Below, one piece after another: positions 52,724 through 60,323 of a stretch of DNA of 60,323 nt (position 1 is its first letter; every line of letters begins with the position of its first letter). A program made the position numbers and the translations under genes. The DNA lies in NCBI GenBank assembly GCA_026400275.1, contig JAPLPK010000053.1, forward strand, positions 1-60,323, read 5' to 3'. The DNA comes from Burkholderiales bacterium. GTDB taxonomy: Bacteria > Pseudomonadota > Gammaproteobacteria > Burkholderiales > Burkholderiaceae_C. Under the pieces are notes generated by a model. That model worked only from the letters and a program-made list of their open reading frames with translations, searched no databases and was not told where the DNA came from.

Positions 52724-53806
52724 CTAGTCGGTGTTGAGCTCCACAATGCCGTCCACAAACTCCTTGATGGCCTGTTGCGCCTTGCTGTCGATGGACGTGA
52801 ACTCTACCGGGCATTTGTAGGCGCCCTGCACCTCGGTTACTCGCAGTACCTTGGCGTAGATATCGGTCAGCTCGCCGCTGAGCAGCGATAGCGACAGCGC
52901 CATCTTGATATCGTCGAACGGCAGCAGGGGCACCGGGCTAAGGACAAACATCCCGCCATAGCCCAGGTCCACAATGCGGCCCGCGTGCTGCAGGGGCATG
53001 ACGGACTTGCCGTCCAGCACCTGGAAGGCCAGGGGCATGTCCACCTCGACCCGTGGGCTAGCCCGCACTTCGCGCCGTGGTGTGGTTAGCGGGTGGCGGC
53101 CGCGCAGGGCCAGCAGCTCGACCATGCGCACGTTGCCTTTTTTGCCTTTGACTTGCACCTCATTGATCTCGCCGACGTCGATGTAGTCCTTGGCCAGCTG
53201 GTAGGTGCTTTCGCTGAGCAGGATTTGCCCGCGCAGGCTGTGTGATTCGACCCGGGACGCGAGGTTGACCTGGTCGCCGATGACGGTGTATTCGGTGTAC
53301 AGCTTTGATCCCAGGTGGCCCACCACCACGTCTCCGGTGTTGATGCCAATGCCCATGTACAGCGGGCTCATGCACAGGTGCTGGTTCTGTGCGTTGATAT
53401 CGTCCATAGCCAATTGCATCTCGATGGCGCAGGCCAGCGCTGCTTCGATGGGATTGTCCAGCGCCTTGGGCGCGCCGAACAGCACCATGATGCCGTCGCC
53501 CATGAATTTGTCTATGCTGCCGCCGTGGCGCAGGATGATGTGGGTCATGCGTTCCAGGTAGCGGTTCAGCGCGGTCACCATGTCCATGGCGCTGCAGGCT
53601 TCCGCCATGGCGGTGAAGCCACGCAGGTCGGACAGCAGAATCGTTACCTGCCGGGTTTCGCTGTCTATAGCGTGGGCTGCGGCTTGGTCAATCGCCTCGT
53701 GGACGGCCTGCAGGCGTGCGGCATCGCCTTGTGGAGCTTGGGGATTGCCGGGGTCGAAGATCTCGACCAATCTGGCGGCAAGCTGTTTCCGATCGACGTG
53801 CCACAT
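52724..53806 (-). CDS. Class III adenylate/guanylate cyclase fused to a PilZ-like domain
   Basis: A 360-residue soluble protein. The cyclase catalytic domain (about residues 50-235) keeps both metal-binding Asp (D60 in LLSDLRGFT, D104 in FMGDGIMV), K100 for the purine, and the transition-state N181/R185 in GDQVNLASRVE. After it, a PilZ-like domain (248-355) has the RxxxR motif (R248-R252) but DLGYGG in place of [DN]xSxxG, so c-di-GMP binding may be lost or altered. It probably makes cAMP (K/T purine pair) under control of the PilZ part. ATG start. Confidence 0.88.
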   Translation of the reverse strand: MWHVDRKQLAARLVEIFDPGNPQAPQGDAARLQAVHEAIDQAAAHAIDSETRQVTILLSDLRGFTAMAEACSAMDMVTALNRYLERMTHIILRHGGSIDKFMGDGIMVLFGAPKALDNPIEAALACAIEMQLAMDDINAQNQHLCMSPLYMGIGINTGDVVVGHLGSKLYTEYTVIGDQVNLASRVESHSLRGQILLSESTYQLAKDYIDVGEINEVQVKGKKGNVRMVELLALRGRHPLTTPRREVRASPRVEVDMPLAFQVLDGKSVMPLQHAGRIVDLGYGGMFVLSPVPLLPFDDIKMALSLSLLSGELTDIYAKVLRVTEVQGAYKCPVEFTSIDSKAQQAIKEFVDGIVELNTD

Positions 53807-53860
53807 TGCGACTCCCTCGGTTCAGCGATAGGCCAGAATAGCAGAGCCAGGCCCCGCCAT

Positions 53861-54355
53861 TCAATCCTGGGCGGTGGGCGCATCCGCCCGGTAGCTGCCA
53901 GACTTGCCGCCATCCTTTTGCAGGACCCGTACGCCCTCGATCACCATACCGCGGTCTACCGCCTTGCACATGTCGTAGATGGTCAGCAGCGCGACCTGGA
54001 CTGCGCACAGCGCCTCCATTTCCACACCAGTAGGCCCCACGGTTTCCACGGTGGCACGGCATTCAACGGATGGTGGCTGGGCATGGCACACAAAGTCCAC
54101 GGCCACCCGGGTCAGCGCCAGCGGATGGCATAGGGGCACCAGGTCACTGGTCTTCTTGGCGGCCTGGATGCCGGCGATGCGGGCGATGCCCAGCACATCG
54201 CCCTTTTTTGCATTGCCGCTCTCGATCAGTGCCAGCGTGGCAGCCTGCATGGCGATGCGCCCGTTGGCCACGGCTGTGCGGTGGGTATGGGCCTTGGCAG
54301 CCACATCGACCATGTGGGCCTGGCCGTGCGCATCAAAATGTGTCAAAGAAGGCAT
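53861..54355 (-). CDS. moaC: Cyclic pyranopterin monophosphate synthase MoaC
   Basis: Molybdenum-cofactor biosynthesis: turns the GTP-derived 3',8-cyclo intermediate into cyclic pyranopterin monophosphate, together with MoaA. The 164 residues carry [38 protein letters not shown] and [19 protein letters not shown] with [14 protein letters not shown], all diagnostic. ATG at 54355. No other mo-cofactor gene is nearby. Confidence 0.97.
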   Translation of the reverse strand: MPSLTHFDAHGQAHMVDVAAKAHTHRTAVANGRIAMQAATLALIESGNAKKGDVLGIARIAGIQAAKKTSDLVPLCHPLALTRVAVDFVCHAQPPSVECRATVETVGPTGVEMEALCAVQVALLTIYDMCKAVDRGMVIEGVRVLQKDGGKSGSYRADAPTAQD

Positions 54356-54411
54356 GCCCGGCCTCCGCTACGATTTACAAAGTGTTCACTCATTTCGCGG
54401 ATCATACGGCC

Positions 54412-55170
54412 ATGCTTTATTGGAAAGATCGTTTCAGGGCTTCAGCCATCCATCTGGCTCTTTGCTTATGCGTCGCCTTGCTGGCGGGCTTGCTGGTGCT
54501 GGGTGTGTGGTACCCCTACCCGTACCGCGAGATCTCTGGCGGGCGTGAGCTGTTCATGTTGGTGGTGGCAGTGGACGTGGTGCTGGGCCCGTTGCTGACA
54601 TTTGCCATCTTCACACGCAGCAAGCCCTGGCGCGTGCTGCGGCGGGACCTGGCCGTCATCGCCCTGTTCCAGCTGGCGGGCCTGGGCTATGGCCTGTGGA
54701 CGGTGTACCTGGCGCGGCCGGTGCACCTGGTGTTTGACATCAGCCGTTTCCAGGTAGTGCACGCGGTGGATGTGCCTGCGGTGCTGCTGGACAAAACACC
54801 GCCTGGCATCCGCGCCCTGCCTTTGGACGGCCCCAGCCTGCTGTCTGTGCGCCCCTTCAAGGACAACAACGAGAAAATCGATGTCACCCTGGCCGCCATG
54901 GGCGGTGTGGACGAGGCGGCACGGCCCGACCTTTGGCAAAGTTATGCGGCCGGCCAGGCGGGCGTGCTGAAATTTGGCAAACCGACTGCGGAGCTCAAGG
55001 CGCGCTTTCCCGACCAGGCCGCCGCCATCGACCAGGTGCTGGCCGCCGCCGGGCATACTGAGCAGAGCACGCTCTACCTGCAGTTGGTGGGGCGCAAAAG
55101 TTTCTGGACTGTATTTGTCGATGCCCGTACCGCCCAGGTGGTAGCCTTTCTGCCTCTGGATTCATTTTGA
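54412..55170 (+). CDS. tfpZ: TfpX/TfpZ family type IV pilin accessory protein
   Basis: A 252-residue inner-membrane protein with three N-terminal helices (for example FMLVVAVDVVLGPLLTFAIF) followed by a ~150-residue periplasmic part. The pattern (YPYPYREISGGRELF, LLTFAIFTRSKPW) is that of the TfpX/TfpZ pilin accessory proteins. In pilin variant loci they act as pilin-specific assembly factors. pilA is 5 kb upstream on the same strand. The ATG is at 54412; its stop overlaps the TTG start of the next gene by 4 bp. Confidence 0.9.
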   Translation: MLYWKDRFRASAIHLALCLCVALLAGLLVLGVWYPYPYREISGGRELFMLVVAVDVVLGPLLTFAIFTRSKPWRVLRRDLAVIALFQLAGLGYGLWTVYLARPVHLVFDISRFQVVHAVDVPAVLLDKTPPGIRALPLDGPSLLSVRPFKDNNEKIDVTLAAMGGVDEAARPDLWQSYAAGQAGVLKFGKPTAELKARFPDQAAAIDQVLAAAGHTEQSTLYLQLVGRKSFWTVFVDARTAQVVAFLPLDSF

Positions 55171-56729
55171 AAAAAAATAGACAAAATAGGCCGCTAGCGC
55201 AGGTATTACTTGCGCCAGTAGCTCATCTTTTGATAGCATCTCATCTGATGACGGCATGGCCTGTTGCGGCCCAGGCGCAGGGCCTTGGGGGCTCCCAATT
55301 GCCCAGCCTGGGCGACGGCAGCAGCATGAGCACCAGTGCCGAGCGGCGCCTGGGCGAGCGCATCGCCCGCGAGCTGTACCGCGACCCGGACTACATCGAC
55401 GACCCGGTGCTGGTCGAATACGTGCAAAGCATCTGGCAGCCCCTGCTGGACGCGGCCCGCCAGCGCGGCGAGCTGACCGACGAGATGGACCAGCGCTATG
55501 CCTGGGAAATCTTGATGGGTGCCGACCGCACCATCAACGCCTTTGCCCTGCCCGGCGGCTACCTGGGCCTGCACCTGGGCCTGGTGGGTGTTGTCACCAG
55601 CCCGGACGAGCTGGCATCGGTGCTGGGGCATGAGCTCAGCCATGTCACCCAGCGGCATATCTCCCGCATGATGGAATCCCAGGGGCGCACCACGCCCTGG
55701 CTGATCGGCGCGATGATTCTGGGCGCCTTGGCAGCCAGCAAAAGCCCGGACGCAGCCAATGCCGTCATCGTCGGCGGGCAGGCGGCTGCGGTGCAGAATC
55801 AATTGAACTTCTCGCGCGACATGGAGCGCGAGGCCGACCGCATAGGCTACGGCGTCATGACCCAGGCCGGCTTCGACCCGCTGGGCTTTGTCAGCATGTT
55901 CGAAAAGCTGCAGCAGGCCTCGCGCCTGAGCGACAACGGCTCTTTTCCCTATTTGCGCACCCACCCGCTGACCACCGAGCGCATCGCCGACATGCAGTCG
56001 CGCCAGGCTCTGGATGCCCGCCCGGCACCACGCCCGCCCAGCGCCGTCCATTCCATGATGGCCGCCCGCGCCCGGGTGCTGGGCAGCCCTGGAGTGGATT
56101 TGCTGCGCGCCTGGGTCGGCGAAGCGAAGATGCTGCGCCCCACCGGCCCGGCCATGGACACCCGCGCCGCTGCCGTGCTGTATGCGGGCACTTTGGCGGC
56201 CCTGCGCCAGCGCGACTTTGTGCAGGCACGCAGCCTGGCGGTAAGGCTGCAGGCCCTGGTGGCACCCGAGCCCGCCGCTGCGCGCCTGGCGCGCTTGCTG
56301 GCAGCTGAAATCGAATGGAACGCGGGCAATGCTGAGGCCACGGCGGCCTTGCTGGACCTGCAGGCACCGGGCCGACCCGAACTGCTGCTGGGCTCCCAGG
56401 TGCGCACCCGCATGGGCCAGGCGCCCGAGGCCATTGCCCGGCTGCAGCCCTGGGTGGCTTTGCATCCGCGCGATGGCACGGCCTGGCAGTTGTTGGCGTC
56501 GGCCTACAACGCCCAGGGCCAAACCCTGCGCGCCGTCCGTGCCGAAGCCGAGATGCAGGTGGCCCGGCTGGACTACAACGGCGCGCTGGACCGCTTCCGT
56601 GCGGCGCAGGACATGGTGCGCCGTCCGCCGCCGGGCAGCGGGCCGGTGGATGACATCGAGGCGTCCATCATTGACACCCGCACCCGCCAGGTCCAGGCTC
56701 ACCTGAAAGAGCTGGCGCAGGAAAAATAG
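55167..56729 (+). CDS. M48 family metalloprotease, BepA-like
   Basis: A 520-residue periplasmic Zn-protease with TPR-like C-terminus, related to BepA, which degrades misassembled outer-membrane proteins and cleaves or releases LptD. The catalytic motif HELSHVTQRH and the third ligand EADRIGYGV are intact. The signal peptide comes from a TTG start (55167; the stop of tfpZ overlaps it). Its hydrophobic core (RPLAQVLLAPVAHLLIASHL) is encoded by a palindromic repeat. A downstream ATG (55248) would leave only ~11 residues before the cut, too short. Confidence 0.9.
   Translation: MKKNRQNRPLAQVLLAPVAHLLIASHLMTAWPVAAQAQGLGGSQLPSLGDGSSMSTSAERRLGERIARELYRDPDYIDDPVLVEYVQSIWQPLLDAARQRGELTDEMDQRYAWEILMGADRTINAFALPGGYLGLHLGLVGVVTSPDELASVLGHELSHVTQRHISRMMESQGRTTPWLIGAMILGALAASKSPDAANAVIVGGQAAAVQNQLNFSRDMEREADRIGYGVMTQAGFDPLGFVSMFEKLQQASRLSDNGSFPYLRTHPLTTERIADMQSRQALDARPAPRPPSAVHSMMAARARVLGSPGVDLLRAWVGEAKMLRPTGPAMDTRAAAVLYAGTLAALRQRDFVQARSLAVRLQALVAPEPAAARLARLLAAEIEWNAGNAEATAALLDLQAPGRPELLLGSQVRTRMGQAPEAIARLQPWVALHPRDGTAWQLLASAYNAQGQTLRAVRAEAEMQVARLDYNGALDRFRAAQDMVRRPPPGSGPVDDIEASIIDTRTRQVQAHLKELAQEK
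55188..55237 (+). repeat. Palindromic repeat copy R9, encoding the M48 signal peptide core
   Basis: GGCCGCTAGCGCAGGTATTA, CTTGCGCCAGTAGCTCAT and the tail CTTTTGATAGC. It is in frame and supplies residues ~8-24 of the protease. Same phase as R3 and R8. Confidence 0.8.
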
Positions 56730-56756
56730 GCCTGCGCGGCGGGATGGTTGGGATGC

Positions 56757-57092
56757 TCAGGAAATTGCGGCGTCTATCACGATGCCCAGCGCCGAGTACA
56801 GCAGCGAGCCGATCAAGGCCGCTGTGAAGCCTGTCACATGGAAGCCCACCAGCAGCCCGGAGGCCGACCAGAACATCAGCGCGTTCACCACGAACAGGAA
56901 CAGCCCCAGCGTGAGGATGGTGACCGGCAGGGTCAACACCACCAGCACCGGGCGCAGCACCGTGTTCAGCAGGCCGATCACCAGCGAGGCGATCAGCGCG
57001 GCCGTGAAGCTTTGCACTTGTACGCCGCTGTACAAATGCGCCACCAGAAGCAAGGCGACTGCGCTCAGCAGCCATTTGAGTAGAAGTTTCAT
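56757..57092 (-). CDS. Phage-holin family 4-type (DUF360-like) small membrane protein
   Basis: A 111-residue very hydrophobic protein with four helices (LLLKWLLSAVALLLVAHLYSG, AALIASLVIGLLNTVL, VLTLPVTILTLGLFLFVV, AALIGSLLYSALGIVI). It matches the small 'phage holin family' membrane proteins (PF04020-type) common on bacterial chromosomes. Despite the name there is no phage context here. The function is unknown. ATG at 57092. Confidence 0.86.
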   Translation of the reverse strand: MKLLLKWLLSAVALLLVAHLYSGVQVQSFTAALIASLVIGLLNTVLRPVLVVLTLPVTILTLGLFLFVVNALMFWSASGLLVGFHVTGFTAALIGSLLYSALGIVIDAAIS

Positions 57093-57125
57093 GGGCCCAA
57101 GGATACGCCGATTGACGTGTCGGCT

Positions 57126-57821
57126 TTAAGTCGCCGGCTGGGCTTTACGCCGGGCGCTCCAGGTGCCGGTGGCCAGCACGCCGGCGATGGCGATGGCATA
57201 CAGGCCCCAGTGCGCTGCGGTGCTCCAGGGCGCGGCCGGGCCGAACACCGATACCAGCAGGGACTCGCCCACGATCATCTTGGCCGCCGTGAAGGCCAGA
57301 ACGGCGGCACCCAGCTGGATAATGACGGGGAAGCGTTCCACCAGTTTCAGCACCACCGTGCTGCCCAGCACCACGATAGGCACGCTGACCAGCAGGCCAA
57401 TGATCACCAGGTCAAACGCACCATGCGCGGCGCCGGCTACGCCCAGCACGTTGTCAATGCCCATCAGCGCGTCGGCGATCAGAATGGTCTTCATCGCACC
57501 CCAGAAGGTGGTGACGGCCGGGCCGTCGTGGCCGCCATCGTCACCTTGGTCGGCCAGCAGCTTGTAGGCAATCCACAGCAGGCCCAGGCCGCCGACCAGC
57601 ATCAGGCCAGGGATCTTCAGCAGCCAGACCACGCCGATGGTCATGGCCGAACGCACGATGATGGCGCCAACCGTGCCCCAGAGAATCGCCTTTTTTTGCA
57701 GATGTTGGGGCAGACTGCGTGCGGCCAGCGCGATCACGATGGCGTTGTCCCCCGCCAGCACCAGGTCAATCAGGATGATGGCCAGCAGGGCGGACCACCA
57801 AGGGGCTGATAAAAATTCCAT
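57126..57821 (-). CDS. TerC family membrane protein (paralog 2, manganese-riboswitch controlled)
   Basis: A 231-residue multi-helix inner-membrane protein. The acidic TerC motifs are DLVLAGDNAIVIALAA and DALMGIDNVLGVAGAA. The leader carries a yybP-ykoY riboswitch that senses Mn2+ (57935-58060), so this paralog is very probably a Mn2+ exporter or Mn-homeostasis protein. GGAG 8 bp before the ATG at 57821 is the ribosome site. It is paralogous to the gene at 45352-46050. Confidence 0.94.
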   Translation of the reverse strand: MEFLSAPWWSALLAIILIDLVLAGDNAIVIALAARSLPQHLQKKAILWGTVGAIIVRSAMTIGVVWLLKIPGLMLVGGLGLLWIAYKLLADQGDDGGHDGPAVTTFWGAMKTILIADALMGIDNVLGVAGAAHGAFDLVIIGLLVSVPIVVLGSTVVLKLVERFPVIIQLGAAVLAFTAAKMIVGESLLVSVFGPAAPWSTAAHWGLYAIAIAGVLATGTWSARRKAQPAT

Positions 57822-57907
57822 AAAAACACTCCATTGCCGTCACTGTCACATTGGGTCAGCGCAAACGGAAGATCAGGTGTGGATGGAGTCAATAGCCGCC
57901 AAGCACG

Positions 57908-58060
57908 CTTCGATCCCCGCCATTGCCGGTGGGTCTCGAAGGTCTTGCTCGGCACAGGTCCTGGGACCATGCCCCACGCGCCGGATGCCGCAAGGGCAAC
58001 GTGTTGACGACGGGTGGATACCCAGGCATTGCGCCATGGGCGGGAGCTACTCCCCTTCAG
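57908..58060 (-). promoter_or_regulatory. yybP-ykoY manganese riboswitch with expression platform
   Basis: On the minus strand the three conserved blocks occur in order: AAGGGGAGTAGC (58057-58046), CGTCGTCAACAC (58012-58001) and AGCAAGACCTTCGA (57949-57936). P1 pairs GAAGG with CCTTC. A competing hairpin pairs CTTCGA in the P1 3' strand (57941-57936) with TCGAAG (57913-57908) and would disrupt P1. No T-run follows, so control may be translational or antitermination. An extended -10, TGATCTAAT, lies just upstream (complement of 58066-58074). Confidence 0.93.
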
Positions 58061-58202
58061 CCCTCAATTAGATCACAGCAAAGGTGTAAGCCGCAGATGT
58101 ATTTCTTGAGTATCGCGCGAGGATATAAGGGCAAGAAATCGGGGCTATGATCCATCCCCCTTGCGTTGCGACTCCCCGCAACAGCTGCAGCCCCCATTCC
58201 CC

Positions 58203-58628
58203 ATGGCCGGAATCCACATCACTGACATCGAAGCCGCCATCAATTATTGGCGGGCCCGCAAGCCGTCACCCGACGGCGTGACCCTGTGCGCCGAACTGCG
58301 CGCGTTGGCCGAGGTGTATGCGCTGATGGTGTACCACCACGAGGACGAGGCAGACGAAGCCTCGATGCCGTCCAAGGCCTATGACGCCTGGTTGGGCTGG
58401 TACGAGACCACGCCCGATACGCCTTGCATCGCCATCTGCTCCACCTTCCAGGGCGACGCCTTGTGCAAGGGCTGTGGACGCACGTTTGAAGAGGTCCAGC
58501 TTTGGCCCGCCATGGGCCCGGCCGATAAGCGTGTCACCTGGCGCCGCATCACCCTGGAAGGTGATTCCTGGCGCTTCAACCGCTACGCCGAGCGCGCCGC
58601 CGAAGGGCGCATTCCTGCTATTGATTAA
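58203..58628 (+). CDS. DUF3717 and DUF1289 fusion protein
   Basis: A 141-residue cytoplasmic protein. The N-terminal half (IHITDIEAAINYWRARKPSP) is DUF3717. The C-terminal half has the DUF1289 metal-binding pattern C-x3-C-x8-C-x2-C (PCIAIC, LCKGCGRT, about residues 79-94), followed by W-rich helices. A zinc or iron-sulfur site is likely; the function is unknown. The ATG at 58203 is chosen to begin at the DUF3717 part. The stop TAA is in the tail of a palindromic repeat. Confidence 0.87.
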   Translation: MAGIHITDIEAAINYWRARKPSPDGVTLCAELRALAEVYALMVYHHEDEADEASMPSKAYDAWLGWYETTPDTPCIAICSTFQGDALCKGCGRTFEEVQLWPAMGPADKRVTWRRITLEGDSWRFNRYAERAAEGRIPAID

Positions 58629-58664
58629 ATAGCTGCTAGCGCAGGTTCTATATGCGCTAGCGGC
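58617..58664 (-). repeat. Palindromic repeat copy R10
   Basis: Tail first: GCTATTGATTAAATAGC, then TGCTAGCGCAGGTTC, TATATGCGCTAGCGGC. Contains the stop codon of the DUF3717/DUF1289 gene. Confidence 0.85.
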
Positions 58665-58675
58665 TTAAAAGGCCG

Positions 58676-59236
58676 TTACTTCCAGCGGACGCATTCCACA
58701 TCGACGCTGCCCAGGTTGCTGCTCAATGTCAGCGCACCTTCTTGTACCGTGGCTTGCAGCTGCATGCTGCGTTCCGCCAGGCTGGCCAGGGCTTGGGAGG
58801 CTTCGGTGGGCACGCGCCAGACCTGCAGGTTCTGTGGGCGTGACAGCTTGGATTCCATGCCGCGCCACCAAATGTCTGCCGAGGAGCTGAACGGGTACAG
58901 CAGCACCTGGTCAGACTTGCCGCAGGCTTTGATCAGCGGTTTGTCTTCGGGTTGGCCGACTTCAATCCACAGCCGCGTCTGGCCGGTGAAATCGCGCAGG
59001 CTGACATCCGGGTCGTCCGGGTTGCTGAGTCCTGCACCAAAGGCCAGCACGCCGTCACCCTTGCACACGCTGTTGAGCTGGTAGGCGTTCAGCGCCAGCG
59101 CCACCAGGCGCACCATCATGCGTTCATCGGTCTCGCTGGGGTGGCGCGCCAGGGTCAGCGCGTGGTCGGCGTAGTAGTTGTGGTCGATGTCGGCAATCTG
59201 CAGATTGGCTTTAAAGATCGTGGACTTGAGAGCCAT
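58676..59236 (-). CDS. yaeQ: YaeQ family protein
   Basis: A 186-residue protein of the YaeQ family, which adopts a PD-(D/E)XK nuclease-like fold; the biological role is unclear. It starts MALKSTIFKANLQIADIDHN, continues YYADHALTLARHPSETDERM and FGAGLSNPDDPDV, then LWIEVGQPEDKPLIKAC. The D/E...K motif area (WIEVGQP) is preserved. Start ATG 59236, with a palindromic repeat beginning 9 bp upstream, so its promoter or leader lies within or beyond the repeat. Confidence 0.93.
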   Translation of the reverse strand: MALKSTIFKANLQIADIDHNYYADHALTLARHPSETDERMMVRLVALALNAYQLNSVCKGDGVLAFGAGLSNPDDPDVSLRDFTGQTRLWIEVGQPEDKPLIKACGKSDQVLLYPFSSSADIWWRGMESKLSRPQNLQVWRVPTEASQALASLAERSMQLQATVQEGALTLSSNLGSVDVECVRWK

Positions 59237-59244
59237 GCTGATTA

Positions 59245-59292
59245 CTATTCTTTTTATAGCTGCTAGTGCGGGTTCTGCCTGCGCTAGCAGCC
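59245..59292 (-). repeat. Palindromic repeat copy R11, upstream of yaeQ
   Basis: CTATTCTTTTTATAGC tail, then TGCTAGTGCGGGTTC, TGCCTGCGCTAGCAGCC. In the mRNA it would form a hairpin 8-55 nt before the yaeQ start. Confidence 0.85.
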
Positions 59293-59350
59293 TGTTTTAT
59301 TAAAAACTACCGGCGTAGGCTAGAGCGCGTATTTCCAAGGAACACCGCAG

Positions 59351-59432
59351 AACTGGCTTTGCCAGGCTGCAGGTGTTGCCCCCTGCAAGGGGGTTGGCGA
59401 AAAGTGCGCAGCACTGCAGCCTGGGGGTGTGC
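59351..59432 (-). repeat. Second dispersed repeat family, copy 2 (after purB)
   Basis: CTGGCTTTGCCAGG, TTGCCCCCTGCAAGGGGG, GTGCGCAGCACTGCAGCC, TGGGGGTGTGC. It starts about 6 bp after the purB stop, as copy 1 abuts the marR stop, in the same orientation. Confidence 0.8.
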
Positions 59433-59438
59433 AAAAAC

Positions 59439-60323
<885 letters not shown>

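Noticed and set aside
56757-57092. Holin-like gene as a sign of prophage
   Set aside because: This family is widespread on chromosomes outside phages; no integrase, lysin, or structural genes are nearby.

Overview
This window is a GC-rich chromosomal segment of a betaproteobacterium. The gene set and the wording of the proteins point to Burkholderiales, most likely Comamonadaceae (Rhodoferax/Polaromonas/Acidovorax-like). The clues are the def-fmt block beside a LysM protein and dprA, a short type 2 ArgC, a Calvin-type class II aldolase, DUF1631 and DUF3717/DUF1289 proteins, and many copies of a small palindromic repeat of the kind seen in these genera. The genus is an inference; no rRNA gene is present. 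No phage, insertion sequence, tRNA or CRISPR array was found.

Layout. 1-7 kb: the end of an indolepyruvate ferredoxin oxidoreductase gene, then yajC-secD-secF and a DUF1631 gene. 7-14.8 kb: smg, dprA and a LysM gene on the minus strand, the overlapping run def-fmt-azlC-azlD on the plus strand, an ECF sigma/anti-sigma pair and a small cytochrome c. 14.9-24.8 kb: three glycolytic genes (pgk, pyk, fba) interleaved with a two-gene ABC transporter lacking a binding protein, an OmpW porin, a fatty acid desaturase and yidB. 24.8-34.3 kb: an M20 peptidase, an alpha/beta hydrolase with its TetR regulator and a matched pair of operator-like palindromes, then a sugar catabolic/uptake operon (fucU-gntR-aldolase-binding protein-two permeases-ATPase). 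34.3-40.3 kb: a MocR regulator divergent from a PNPOx-like gene, an EF-G paralog with a long structured leader, an orphan response regulator and a MarR protein. 40.4-46 kb: recA-recX, argC, sucCD and a TerC gene. 46.3-56.7 kb: a PP2C phosphatase, a double-FHA protein, a cyclic-nucleotide phosphodiesterase, a sigma-54-type pilA, two tandem O-oligosaccharyltransferase-like genes, a cyclase-PilZ fusion, moaC, the pilin accessory gene tfpZ and a BepA-like M48 protease. 56.7-60.3 kb: a small membrane protein, a second TerC gene behind a yybP-ykoY manganese riboswitch, a DUF3717/DUF1289 protein, yaeQ and the end of purB.

Most interesting points. (1) The EF-G paralog has a leader of about 340 nt with a near-consensus promoter, a possibly leaderless 10-codon ORF, a terminator/antiterminator pair, a second 35-codon ORF and a second terminator-like hairpin just before the gene. 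This looks like an undescribed ribosome-sensing attenuator. (2) A palindromic element of about 50 bp occurs at least 12 times. It sits in frame inside dprA, fmt, a sugar ABC ATPase and a glycan ligase, supplies the hydrophobic core of the M48 protease signal peptide, and contributes stop codons to four other genes. (3) Signalling genes for cyclic nucleotides, and possibly c-di-GMP, flank the pilin and pilin-glycosylation genes.
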